A stretch of 64,000 bases of DNA, from positions 1,922,001 through 1,986,000 of the forward strand of contig OZ220743.1 of assembly GCA_965116965.1 (NCBI GenBank), in the 5' to 3' direction. A program made the position numbers and the translations under genes. This DNA comes from Aldehydirespirator sp965116965. Lineage in GTDB: Bacteria > Actinomycetota > Acidimicrobiia > Acidimicrobiales > Aldehydirespiratoraceae. Positions 41,888 through 56,150 of the stretch are shown piece by piece. Below the pieces are notes generated by a model. It ran no database searches. It was not told the DNA's origin and saw only the letters and a list, made by a program, of their open reading frames with translations. Positions within the stretch are counted from its first letter, which is position 1. Each line of letters begins with the position of its first letter.

Positions 41888-44304
41888 CGTTCCGTGTTCA
41901 CCCAGATCTCGGCGGAGCCGCCCGACTCCACGATGGCTCCCGCCGCGGGCGACTGCTGCCACACGACGCCGGGATCGCCGCCGAAGCGTTCGGCTTCCTC
42001 GTCGAAGAACGGCTCGACGTGGACCTCCACACCCAGCCCGGTCGCGGCCAGCACCCCTCGAGCCTCGGCCTCGCTGAGGCCGACCACATCGGGCATGGCG
42101 ATGATCGTTGGCAACTCGGGAGCCACCGCCACCTCTACCGTCACCGTGATGCCGCCCCGCTGCAGCGTCCGTGCCGCCGGTGCCTGCCCGATGATCGTGC
42201 CCTCCGCGTACTCATCGGTCTCGACGTCGACCGCGGCCACCCCGAGGGTCAGCTCCCCCAACTCGGTGGCCACCAGTTCCGGATCCCAGGCCCGGCCCAC
42301 CAGGTCGGGGATCTCGACCGAGTCGAGCGGCGGCGGGTCGGTGGGCGCGGCGGGCGCGCTGGGCGGGGGAGAGGGCAGGCTGACGGCGGGGATCTGTTGA
42401 TGGGCGGCGAACATGATCTCGCGCCAGATCTGGGCCGGGTACGTGCCGCCCGACACCCTGATGTCGGTGGTAGGGGGAACCATGGGGATCTGGGCGACGG
42501 GGAAGCCGACCCACACCGCGGCAGCCCGCTGCGGTGTGTAGCCGACGAAGGTGGCGTCGGCGTAGTTCTGGGCCGTGCCCGTCTTGCCCGCGGCCGGCCG
42601 GTCGATGGCCGCCCGGTGCCCGGTGCCCTGGGTGATGGAACCCTGGAGCACCCAGGTGATCTGGTTGGCGACGGCGGAATCGAGTACAGGCACCGCGTCG
42701 CCGACGTGGCGGTACAGCGCGGTGCCGTCCGATTCGATGATGCTGGTCACCAGCACCGGCTCGACCCTCCGCCCCGAGCGGGCGAAGGTGGAGAACATGT
42801 TGGCCAGCTCGAGGGTGTTGACGTCCTCGGTGCCCAGCACGCCCGCGCACACCGGTGCGATGCTGCTGGCTTCCAGGCCGAGCCTCTCGGCCATGGTCAC
42901 GAAGTTGGCCGGGCGGATGTCCACCATCAGCTGGGCATAGACCGTGTTGATCGAGCGTCGGGTGGCCTGTATCAGGTTGGCTCCCACCGGCGCCTCGGGC
43001 TCCGAGCCCAGCCCTCCCCTGATTGTCCAGACCGGCCCGCAGACGTCGGGTCGGTCGATCTCCAGCTCGTCGGGAGCGTCGTAGCTCTTGGTCACCGTGA
43101 AGCCGCGGGTCAAGGCGGTGGCCAGCGCGATCGGCTTCATGGCCGATCCGGCCTGCCTGCCCTTGCCGCTGGCCAGATTGAACTTGGCGTCGGCGTCGTC
43201 ACCGAAGAAGTCGCGGCCGCCCACCATGGCCAGCACGTGGCCGTCCTCATTGCCGCCCAGCCCCAGCACCGTTGCCGCCGCGTCGGGATTGACCCCGTTG
43301 TCGGGGAGGATCGCCTCCACCGCAGCCTCGGCGCTGGCCTGGAGGCCCAGGTCGATGGTGGTGTGGATATGCAGGCCGCCCTCGAACAGGAGCTGGGTGC
43401 GGTACTCGCGCGTCGGTCCGAAGGCGTCGTTGTCGAGGAACCACTGCTTGACGTCCTCGACGAAATGGGCGGCCGGGTAGCGCTCCTCGAGGATCGGGAC
43501 GTCCTCGATCAGCACGATCGGCTCGTTGTAGGCCCGGTCGTGCTCGTCGATGGTGATGTAGCCGTTGACCAGCATCCGGTCCAGTACGAGGTTGCGGCGG
43601 CGCCGGGCGTCCTGGGGGTTGCGGTAGGGATCGAATGCGCTGGGCCGCTGTATCAGTCCGGCCAGCAGCGCGGCCTGCTCGAGGGTGAGCTCGGTCACCT
43701 TCAGGCAGGCTTCGCTGCCGCGCTCGGCCCCGGTCGTCACCAGTTCGCAGGCGGGGGCGCCGAAGTACTGCCGGGCCGCGGCCTCGATGCCGTAGGCGCC
43801 GTTGCCGAAGTACACCCAGTTCAGGTAGCGCAGCAGGATGAAGTCCTTTGTGTGGAACTGCTCGAAGCGCCGGGCCATGAAGAACTCTTCGATCTTGCGG
43901 GTCAGGGTCTCCTCGGAGCGGTCCAGGAACACGTTGCCGACGTACTGCTGGGTGATGGTGGAGCCGCCCTGGCTGATCCCGCCCGCGGCCACGTTGCTGC
44001 GGGCCGCCCGCAGGATGGCCTTGAGGTCTGCCCCGTCGTGCTCGTAGAAGCGCTCGTCCTCGATGGCGATGACCGCGTTGCGCACCACTTCGGGGACCAG
44101 CGCGATGTCGGTCACGTCGGTGCGGCGCTGCTCGCCCCTCAGCTCGGTGATGAGCACACCGTTGCGGTCGTAGACGCGCGAGGACTGTGCGGTGGCGAGC
44201 TTCTCCACGTCGAAGCTCACGTCGCGCAGCTCATACGAGCAGCCGGCGGCCAACACCGACAGCAGGACTGCGATGGCAGCCATCGTGGCTGGGCGCCGAC
44301 TCAC
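41884..44304 (-). CDS. Class A penicillin-binding protein with two PASTA domains
   Basis: A bifunctional peptidoglycan synthase. The GT51 transglycosylase domain (about residues 60-235) has AIEDERFYEHDG (catalytic Glu) and GGSTITQQYVGNVFL. The transpeptidase domain has SAMK (S-x-x-K), RSIN (S-x-N) and AGKTGTAQ (KTG). Two PASTA repeats (IPDLVGRAWDPELV and MPDVVGLSEAEARG) form the C-terminus. The signal reads VLLSVLAAGCSYE, which carries a lipobox-like LAAGC, unusual for class A PBPs that are normally anchored by an uncleaved helix. GTG 44304 is the probable start; ATG 44283 is an alternative. It is divergent from tyrS. Confidence 0.93.
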   Translation of the reverse strand: MSRRPATMAAIAVLLSVLAAGCSYELRDVSFDVEKLATAQSSRVYDRNGVLITELRGEQRRTDVTDIALVPEVVRNAVIAIEDERFYEHDGADLKAILRAARSNVAAGGISQGGSTITQQYVGNVFLDRSEETLTRKIEEFFMARRFEQFHTKDFILLRYLNWVYFGNGAYGIEAAARQYFGAPACELVTTGAERGSEACLKVTELTLEQAALLAGLIQRPSAFDPYRNPQDARRRRNLVLDRMLVNGYITIDEHDRAYNEPIVLIEDVPILEERYPAAHFVEDVKQWFLDNDAFGPTREYRTQLLFEGGLHIHTTIDLGLQASAEAAVEAILPDNGVNPDAAATVLGLGGNEDGHVLAMVGGRDFFGDDADAKFNLASGKGRQAGSAMKPIALATALTRGFTVTKSYDAPDELEIDRPDVCGPVWTIRGGLGSEPEAPVGANLIQATRRSINTVYAQLMVDIRPANFVTMAERLGLEASSIAPVCAGVLGTEDVNTLELANMFSTFARSGRRVEPVLVTSIIESDGTALYRHVGDAVPVLDSAVANQITWVLQGSITQGTGHRAAIDRPAAGKTGTAQNYADATFVGYTPQRAAAVWVGFPVAQIPMVPPTTDIRVSGGTYPAQIWREIMFAAHQQIPAVSLPSPPPSAPAAPTDPPPLDSVEIPDLVGRAWDPELVATELGELTLGVAAVDVETDEYAEGTIIGQAPAARTLQRGGITVTVEVAVAPELPTIIAMPDVVGLSEAEARGVLAATGLGVEVHVEPFFDEEAERFGGDPGVVWQQSPAAGAIVESGGSAEIWVNTER

Positions 44305-44404
44305 GGCCTCCAGTGTGCTGCACCGGCGAGGCCGCGCCACTCTTGCGCTCAGGATGCGGCGAGTGGGCTCAGCCGTCCGGGCCGTGTCGGTAGGCTGAGC
44401 TGCG

Positions 44405-45664
44405 ATGGTTGACCTGCTCGACGACCTGCGCGCCCGCTGGCTGGTCCACGACCACACCGACGAGACCGGCTTGCGCGAACTGCTCGATTCGGGCCCCGTC
44501 ACCCTCTACTGTGGCATCGATCCCAGCGCCGACAGCCTGCACGTCGGGCACCTCGTGGCCGTGCTGGTGCTGCGCCGCTTCCAGCAGGCCGGACATCGCC
44601 CGCTGGCGCTGGTGGGCGGGGCCACGGGAATGGTCGGCGACCCCAGCGGCCGCTCCGACGAACGCACGCTGTTCGATGCGGCCGCGCTCGAGGCCAACAC
44701 TGCGGGCATCCGGGCCCAACTCGAGTCCCTCTTCGACTTCTCCGGCGACAGCGCGGCCCGTCTCGTCAACAACTACGACTGGACCCGCGACGTGAGCCTG
44801 CTCGATTTCCTGCGAGACGTGGGCAAGCACATCACCGTCAACCAGATGGTGGCCAAGGACTCGGTGCGCAGCCGGATGGAGAGCGACCACGGCATCTCGT
44901 TCACCGAGTTCAGCTACATGCTGCTTCAGGCCTTCGACTACTGGTGGCAGTTCGAGCGCTACGGCTGCCGGCTCCAGGTGGGCGGCTCCGACCAGTGGGG
45001 CAACATCACCGCGGGCATCGACCTCGTCCGGCGTCGCAGCGGCGCTGCCGTCCACGGCCTGACCTGGCCGCTGATGACCCGCGCCGACGGCCAGAAGTTC
45101 GGAAAGACGGCAGAGGGCACCGTGTGGCTCGACGCCGGACGCACACTCCCCTTCGAGCTGCACCAGTACTTCGTGAACACCGACGACCGGGACGCCGAGC
45201 GACTGCTGTTGCAGCTCACCCTGCTGACGGTGGCCGAGGCGTCCGAGATCATGTCGGCCCACGCGGCCGCCCCGCACGAGCGGCGGGCCCAGCGCGCTCT
45301 CGCCGATGAGGTCTGCACCCTCGTGCACGGTGCCGCCGCCACCAACCAGGCCCGCCTCGCGGCCGAGGTGCTGTTCGGGGAGCCGGTGCTGTCAGGTGAT
45401 CGGCTGGAAGCGGTGCGCGGCATCGTGCCTGAGACGGTGGTGAGCGGCTCGGACATCGGCCGCGACGAGCCGGTGGTCGACGCGCTGGTCGCGGCCGGCG
45501 TGTGCGCCTCGCGCTCCGACGCCCGCCGCACGATCACCGGGGGCGGCGTCCGCGTGAACGGCCGGCGGGTGTGGTCTCCGGCGGATCCAGTCGACCTGGT
45601 GGACGGCTGCTACGCGCTGGTGCAGCGGGGCCGCCGACAGCGTCACCTGCTGGTGGTCGACTGA
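44405..45664 (+). CDS. tyrS: Tyrosyl-tRNA synthetase
   Basis: A class I synthetase charging tRNA-Tyr. YCGIDPSADSLHVGHL (HIGH-type motif) is near residue 37, GGSDQWGNITAGIDL near 200, and KFGKTAEG (KMSKS-type motif) near 230. The C-terminal S4 RNA-binding domain (about 350-419) includes ASRSDARRTITGGGVRVNGRR. It starts 101 bases from the divergent PBP gene and is followed by the rRNA promoter region. 419 aa is normal. Confidence 0.97.
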   Translation: MVDLLDDLRARWLVHDHTDETGLRELLDSGPVTLYCGIDPSADSLHVGHLVAVLVLRRFQQAGHRPLALVGGATGMVGDPSGRSDERTLFDAAALEANTAGIRAQLESLFDFSGDSAARLVNNYDWTRDVSLLDFLRDVGKHITVNQMVAKDSVRSRMESDHGISFTEFSYMLLQAFDYWWQFERYGCRLQVGGSDQWGNITAGIDLVRRRSGAAVHGLTWPLMTRADGQKFGKTAEGTVWLDAGRTLPFELHQYFVNTDDRDAERLLLQLTLLTVAEASEIMSAHAAAPHERRAQRALADEVCTLVHGAAATNQARLAAEVLFGEPVLSGDRLEAVRGIVPETVVSGSDIGRDEPVVDALVAAGVCASRSDARRTITGGGVRVNGRRVWSPADPVDLVDGCYALVQRGRRQRHLLVVD

Positions 45665-45711
45665 ACCTGCACGGCGGCGGCCGGTCACCGGCAATCGGCG
45701 GTGTGGGAGGG

Positions 45712-45740
45712 TTGTTGGCAGGGGCCGGATCCGCTAGTGT
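45712..45740 (+). promoter_or_regulatory. Predicted rRNA operon promoter
   Basis: TTGTTG (45712-45717) and TAGTGT (45735-45740) are exactly 17 bases apart, 370 bases before the 16S start and just after tyrS. Between the promoter and 16S lies a leader with no gene; a CTTCTTGAAAACGGAAGAG stretch near 45850 may be part of an antitermination region. This is a pattern-based prediction. Confidence 0.5.
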
Positions 45741-46108
45741 CACCCGTTACCCCCCGGCGGGGCCCATTGGGCGCGGCCGGGGGTGCAGTGCCTCGGCGCA
45801 ATCGGATTGGTTCGAACCGGTCCGCAATCGTCGCCGACGGAGATTGCTTCTTGAAAACGGAAGAGACGGACGCATAGCGAGTGCGGGCGTCGGCTCGGGC
45901 TGCGTGGTCCGAGGCGATGTCCGTCAAACACATGGTCCGGCATGCCTGCCGGACCGCCCGGTGCCTCGGCACCGGGAGAGCCGATGGCCTCCCCGCACCC
46001 AAGCGGAGAGGCCGGCTCTCTGAACGCAGAGCTGCTCACGCACCCGCCTAGGCGGGGAGCAGCCGAGCAACCCGATCGAAGGCCCGGCCTCGGCTGGTGC
46101 CGGAGATC

Positions 46109-50937
<4,829 letters not shown>

Positions 50938-50958
50938 AATTTCGCATCGAGCGCTCGG

Positions 50959-50995
50959 TGCTCGTGCTCGCTATGGAGTTCGTCAAGAGGCGATC
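50959..50995 (+). other. 3' half of pre-23S processing stem
   Basis: TGCTCGTGCTCGCTATGGAG followed by TTCGTCAAGAGGCGATC is the near-perfect reverse complement of the spacer segment 47788-47823, so the two would pair across 23S rRNA for RNase III cleavage. Confidence 0.75.
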
Positions 50996-51027
50996 CCTGC
51001 CTCAGGGTTCGCCCGTACGACAACAGG

Positions 51028-51144
<117 letters not shown>

Positions 51145-51153
51145 TTTCGCCGA

Positions 51154-51186
51154 CCAGAAGGCCCCGCCGACCACGGGGCCTTCTGG
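51154..51186 (+). terminator. rRNA operon terminator hairpin
   Basis: A perfect 13-bp stem, CCAGAAGGCCCCG (51154-51166) and CGGGGCCTTCTGG (51174-51186), encloses a 7-base loop 10 bases after 5S and is followed by CATTCT. It is G/C-rich with only a weak U-tract, as is usual in actinobacteria. Confidence 0.85.
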
Positions 51187-51210
51187 CATTCTCAGGTGCT
51201 GTTCCCGGCG

Positions 51211-51470
51211 GAATTGGCAGCGTTGTGCACGGATGGCGTGCATTGTGCTGCCAATTCGCGCCGTGGACGGGATTGGCTGCCGAATTGGCAGCGTTGTGCA
51301 CGGATGGCGTGCGTTCTGCTGCCAATTCGCGCTGTGGACGGGATTGACCGCCGAATTGGCAGCGTTGTGCACGGATGGCGTGCATTGTGCTGCCAGTTCG
51401 CGCCGTGGACGGGATTGGCTGCCGAATTGGCAGCGTTGTGCACGGATGGCGTGCATTGTGCTGCCAATTC
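51211..51470 (+). repeat. Tandem palindrome array, 4 units with exact 71-bp period
   Basis: 47-base units start at 51211, 51282, 51353 and 51424. Each has outer arms GAATTGGCAGC / GCTGCCAATTC (one G change in unit 3) and an inner hairpin TGCACGGATGGCGTGCA (altered in unit 2). Spacers of 24 bases between units are themselves conserved (GCGCCGTGGACGGGATTGGC, then TGCC), so this is a tandem duplication and not a CRISPR array. It occupies the gap between the rRNA terminator and the TPR gene. Confidence 0.92.
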
Positions 51471-51512
51471 GCGGGCGGACGCCTGGGATTGGGGCACAGG
51501 TAGGCTCCGCCC

Positions 51513-52229
51513 ATGGTGCGGAAGAGCGACAGGTCGGGTCGCTCGCGGTCGGGGCCCGGCCGGGGCAAGCCGCGCCAGCGAGTGCCGCTGCCGCCGGTCC
51601 CGCACCCCGCAATGGATCCTCACGTCGAGTTGGTGCGGGCTCTGGGCCCCGAACGCGGCAAGAGCGCGGTGCGGCGCTTCGAGGCTGCGGCCAAGGCCTT
51701 CCGCGCCGAGCGATTCAAGGAGGCCCTCCCGCTGCTCACCCGGCTGGCTCGCGACGCGCCCGACGTCGCCGATGTGCGGGAGCTCTACGGCCTGGTGCTG
51801 TACCGGTTGGGCCGGTTCAACGTCGCCGTAGCCGAACTCGAGTACTTCCGCGAGCTGAGTGGCTCGGTGGAGCAGCATCCGGTCCTGGCCGACTGCCACC
51901 GCGCCCTGGGACGCTGGGCTGACGTAGAGGAGCTCTGGAAGGAGCTCGGCGCGGCGTCTCCGTCGGCCGAACTGGTGACCGAGGGGCGCCTCGTGCTGGC
52001 CGGAGCCAAGGCCGACAGGGGAGAGCTGCCGGCGGCCATCCGGGTGCTGGAGCAGGGCTGGCGCCTGCCGTCGCGACCCCGGGCCCACCACTTGCGGCGG
52101 GCCTACGCCCTCGCCGACCTCTACGAGCGGGCCGGCCGTTCCCCGAGGGCCCGGGAGCTGTTCCGCTGGGTCGAGTCCCACGACCCGCGGCTGGCCGACG
52201 TGTCCCAACGGGTCCGCGCCCTCAGCTGA
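51513..52229 (+). CDS. TPR-repeat protein, hypothetical
   Basis: A 238-aa protein. The first 35 residues are basic and Arg/Ser/Gly/Pro-rich; the rest is helical with TPR-like pairs: RFEAAAKAFRAERFKEALPL, VRELYGLVLYRLGRFNVAVA, HPVLADCHRALGRWADVEEL and LADLYERAGRSPRARELFRW. It is probably a cytoplasmic protein-protein interaction scaffold. A similar TPR gene next to ribosomal or DNA-repair genes occurs in other actinobacteria, but no function can be assigned. It is convergent with the next gene. Confidence 0.75.
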   Translation: MVRKSDRSGRSRSGPGRGKPRQRVPLPPVPHPAMDPHVELVRALGPERGKSAVRRFEAAAKAFRAERFKEALPLLTRLARDAPDVADVRELYGLVLYRLGRFNVAVAELEYFRELSGSVEQHPVLADCHRALGRWADVEELWKELGAASPSAELVTEGRLVLAGAKADRGELPAAIRVLEQGWRLPSRPRAHHLRRAYALADLYERAGRSPRARELFRWVESHDPRLADVSQRVRALS

Positions 52230-52241
52230 TCAGACGGCGGC

Positions 52242-53585
52242 TCACGCCGGGACGAAGCGCGCCTCCATGTCGCGGCGGATCCTCACTGCGTCGCTGGTCT
52301 CGTCGACCTTCACGTCGGCCCACGTGATGACCTGGCCCTTGGACACGTCGTTGACCAGAGGCACGTTGTGGGCGAGACCGATGGGCAGGGCCCCCATGGC
52401 CACGCTGTCGCCCGCCGGCATGAGCCGGCCCCAGACAGTGAAGCCCCCCTCGCCGTCGAGGCTCTCGCCGGCGGTGAGGGGCCGCTTGGCCACCGCTACT
52501 GCATCGCCGCGGAACCCGGTGGGCGTCCCGGTCGGTTCGCCCCGCAGGGCCGCGCTCAAGACTGACACGCCAACCTCCAGGCCGATCAGGTGGTAGGGCT
52601 TGTAGGTCGCGCTGTAGCGGCCGCTGCGGTCGATAATGAGGCCGTACTCGGCGAAACAGCGCGCCGTGTAGTCGCTGGGCGCCTCGAAGACCACGTAGAC
52701 GCCCCAGCGCAGGTCGCATTCGACCGGCTCGCCGTTCCGATGGAGCGACGAGACCACCTCCACCTGGCCCTTGTGGTGCAGCGTGCCGCCCTCGGCACGC
52801 GGTCGCAGGACCTCGGCGAGCCGGTCCGTGCCGGCCGGCGGGAATCCGAGTCCGCCCGGCGCCGGCGTCAGGCCGGTGGCGTTGGACACCGCGGCCATCT
52901 CGATCGCTGACTTCGTGCCGTCGAGGAATGAGTTGAACATCTGTGGGTTCATGCCGCCCTCGGCGGCTTGCTCGGGCGAGATGCCGTAGCCATCCCAGAC
53001 TGTCTCGGGCGTGGAATCGTGGTAGCTCGGTAGGTACTTGGTGCCCTTGCCCGCCGCGACCACACCGAGGCCGGAGGCTTGGGCCCAGTCGAACATCTCG
53101 CAGATCAGCGCGGGCTGGTCGCCGTAGGCCATCGAGTAGACCAGCCCGGCCCGGCGCGCCTCCTCAGCCAGCAGAGGCCCGGCCAGGACGTCGGCTTCGA
53201 CGTTGGCCATGACGATGTGCTTGCCGCTGGCGACAGCGGCCCGGGCGTGGGCCAGCCCGGCCGGGGGGTTGCCGGTCGCGTCGACCACCACCTCCACACC
53301 GTCGGCGGCGATCAGCTCGAAGGCATCGTCGGTCATGTGGACCGTGCCGTGCTCCAGCGCGGCAGCCGGCGACGGAGCGCAGCAGGCCTCATCGGGCCAG
53401 CCGGTCGCGGCCAGGGCGGCGCGGGCCCGGTCGGGATCGAGATCGGCGATGGCCGTCACGCAGAGGCCCGGGGTGGTCCTGGCCTGGGCCAGGAACATCG
53501 AGCCGAACTTGCCGGCTCCGATCAGGCCGGCGGTGACGGGGCGGCCTTCAGCGACGCGCTCCTGCAGTAGCCGGAAGAGGTTCAT
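52242..53585 (-). CDS. NAD(P)-dependent homoserine dehydrogenase-like oxidoreductase with C-terminal SAF domain
   Basis: A 447-aa protein. The N-terminal Rossmann domain (TAGLIGAGKFGSMFLAQ, IADLDPDRARAAL, VVVDATGNP) is followed by a catalytic region (GDQPALICEMFDWA, AAGKGTKYLPSYHDSTPETV) and a C-terminal SAF/AFP-like domain (ALPIGLAHNVPLVNDVSKGQ, then VITWADVKVD). Proteins of this architecture take part in catabolism of sugar acids or related hydroxy acids, but the substrate here is unknown. It overlaps the upstream dioxygenase gene by 38 bases, so the two are probably one operon. Confidence 0.8.
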   Translation of the reverse strand: MNLFRLLQERVAEGRPVTAGLIGAGKFGSMFLAQARTTPGLCVTAIADLDPDRARAALAATGWPDEACCAPSPAAALEHGTVHMTDDAFELIAADGVEVVVDATGNPPAGLAHARAAVASGKHIVMANVEADVLAGPLLAEEARRAGLVYSMAYGDQPALICEMFDWAQASGLGVVAAGKGTKYLPSYHDSTPETVWDGYGISPEQAAEGGMNPQMFNSFLDGTKSAIEMAAVSNATGLTPAPGGLGFPPAGTDRLAEVLRPRAEGGTLHHKGQVEVVSSLHRNGEPVECDLRWGVYVVFEAPSDYTARCFAEYGLIIDRSGRYSATYKPYHLIGLEVGVSVLSAALRGEPTGTPTGFRGDAVAVAKRPLTAGESLDGEGGFTVWGRLMPAGDSVAMGALPIGLAHNVPLVNDVSKGQVITWADVKVDETSDAVRIRRDMEARFVPA

Positions 53586-54417
53586 GCTGTGGATCCAGAC
53601 TGTGGTCGCGTGCGGACTGATCCGGAGTCGAGTCCTGGAGTCGTATCAGTTCCTCGAGGCAGTCGTCGGCCAACGGCTCGATCGGCGCGAAGTCGCGCAG
53701 GGCTCGCCACTCCGCCCGTTGGAACCTGCGGATGTGGTTCGAGACCTCACACAGGCTCAGGTAGACGATCACCCGGCTCAAAGGGCTGATGTTGGGCGGG
53801 CTGGCGTGCGCCATGTTGGAGTGGAACATCAGCACGCAGCCGGCCGTGCCCGTCGGCGCGACCACGCCGCCCCTCTCGGCCAGGTCGCGAACTGTCTCAC
53901 GTTCCAGGCACCAGAGCGGATAGGTAGTGGTCTCCAGGTCGTGGCCGGCCTCCAGCACGCCGAGCTTGTGGCTGCCCGGAATGAGGAGCAGCGGCCCGTT
54001 GGCCGCAGTCACGTCGTCGAGGAAGACCGCGATGTTCATGGCGCGGGGCTCGGGCATGTCGTCGTCGCGCTGCCAGGTGCCGTAGTCCTGGTGCCACTGC
54101 CACACCGCACCGTCAAAGGCCGCCTTGGCGTTGATCTTGAACTGGTGCATGTACACCTGGCCGTCGAGGATCTGCATCACCGGCTCGAGGAGCCGGGGGT
54201 GCGCGGCGATACGGCGGTAGGCCTCGTTGTAGCGGTGGGCGGCGAAGGCACTGCGGGGTGCGCCGTTGTCCTCGCGCCACACCTCCTCGCGCCGCATGGC
54301 GAAGCAGATGTCAGCCTCGCGGCGCAGCAGAGCGGCTTCCGCGGCCGAGAAGACACCGGGAAGGAACAGGTAGCCGGCCTCGTCGAACTCCCGGAGTTGC
54401 TCGTCGGTAAGCCGCAT
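53548..54417 (-). CDS. Phytanoyl-CoA dioxygenase (EctD-like) family oxygenase
   Basis: A 289-aa Fe(II)/2-oxoglutarate-dependent hydroxylase. AVWQWHQDYGTW carries the His-x-Asp iron ligands near residue 120, FHSNMAHASPPNISPLSR the distal His and the 2-oxoglutarate-binding Arg, and NGPLLLIPGSHKLG the conserved strand. The layout resembles ectoine hydroxylase, but no ectoine genes are in the window, so the substrate is open. ATG 54417 follows the usual pattern LTDEQLREFDEAGYLFLPG; longer forms would include the dispersed repeat. It overlaps the SAF-domain dehydrogenase gene. Confidence 0.83.
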   Translation of the reverse strand: MRLTDEQLREFDEAGYLFLPGVFSAAEAALLRREADICFAMRREEVWREDNGAPRSAFAAHRYNEAYRRIAAHPRLLEPVMQILDGQVYMHQFKINAKAAFDGAVWQWHQDYGTWQRDDDMPEPRAMNIAVFLDDVTAANGPLLLIPGSHKLGVLEAGHDLETTTYPLWCLERETVRDLAERGGVVAPTGTAGCVLMFHSNMAHASPPNISPLSRVIVYLSLCEVSNHIRRFQRAEWRALRDFAPIEPLADDCLEELIRLQDSTPDQSARDHSLDPQHEPLPATAGARR

Positions 54418-54532
54418 CGCTTGTCCCCCTGGGATGTTGGCAACGACGCTAGCGCAACTCTTTCGAGCCCCGCCGGTGGTCCACCGTCGCGGGTCCGCTA
54501 GTAGGTGATGGGGCCCGCGATGCAGCGCCGTG

Positions 54533-54636
54533 TTCCCGCTCTTGTTCGCTGCGCTCACGGGCCGCTCGGGCCACGGCCTCGCTGGATGCCTCGCCGAGGT
54601 GTTCACGAGTGCCGCCTGCCCGCTCGGCCTCTGGGC
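54533..54636 (+). repeat. Dispersed bipartite repeat, copy 5
   Basis: Box A (about 54534-54583), a 37-base variable middle and box B (CGCTCGGCCTCTGGGC, about 54622-54637). It lies between the divergent dioxygenase and aldolase genes, on the aldolase strand. Confidence 0.85.
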
Positions 54637-54745
54637 GGGTCCGCGCTCGCTGATGGGTTGGGGCGCTACCGTGGCGGCAGGCGGGCGCGGGTCGCCTGGC
54701 TTGCCGACCGGCGGTCGCCTCGGACCACCCCATCAGGAGCTTTCC

Positions 54746-55795
<1,050 letters not shown>

Positions 55796-55904
55796 TCCTG
55801 GCGCTGGTCGAGGGGGGTGCGTCGTCGCTCCTGGCCGTGTGTTCGGTTGGAACGGCATATCGCCGCCGGTCTATCCAGCTGACTTGATGTTATGATGTAG
55901 CATT

Positions 55905-56150
55905 ATGCGCACACAGATCGCGCTCGAAGCGGAGCAGCATGCGCAGGCGAGGTCGAAGGCGGCGTCGCTGGGGATCTCCATGGCGGAGTACATCAGGCGG
56001 TTGGTCGATCAGGACCTCAGGCGCGGGGGAGCCTTTGCGGACGTCTCGGCCGTCATCGGCATCGGCCGCTCAGGCGGAAGCGACATCGCGTCCGAAAGTC
56101 GAGCGGCCACCGAAGAGGCAATCGCAGCAGTCCGGCGAGACCGGCGGTGA
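55905..56150 (+). CDS. VapB-type antitoxin (ribbon-helix-helix)
   Basis: An 81-aa protein. The N-terminal ribbon-helix-helix (RTQIALEAEQHAQARSKAA, then GISMAEYIRRLVDQDLRR) binds DNA and presumably the operon operator; the acidic C-terminus would cap the toxin. TATGAT at 55891-55896 is a good -10, 8 bases before the ATG, in the A/T-rich patch where an autoregulatory operator would lie. Its stop overlaps the toxin GTG by 4 bases. The partner toxin gene is broken, so the antitoxin is an orphan here. Confidence 0.8.
   Translation: MRTQIALEAEQHAQARSKAASLGISMAEYIRRLVDQDLRRGGAFADVSAVIGIGRSGGSDIASESRAATEEAIAAVRRDRR

Noticed and set aside
41557..44412. 951-codon plus-strand open frame opposite the PBP gene
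   Set aside because: Complement of a clear class A PBP with all catalytic motifs; the plus-strand frame has no domains.
51211..51470. CRISPR array
   Set aside because: Repeats are 47 bp nested palindromes and the 24-bp spacers are nearly identical to each other; no cas genes are nearby. It is a tandem repeat.
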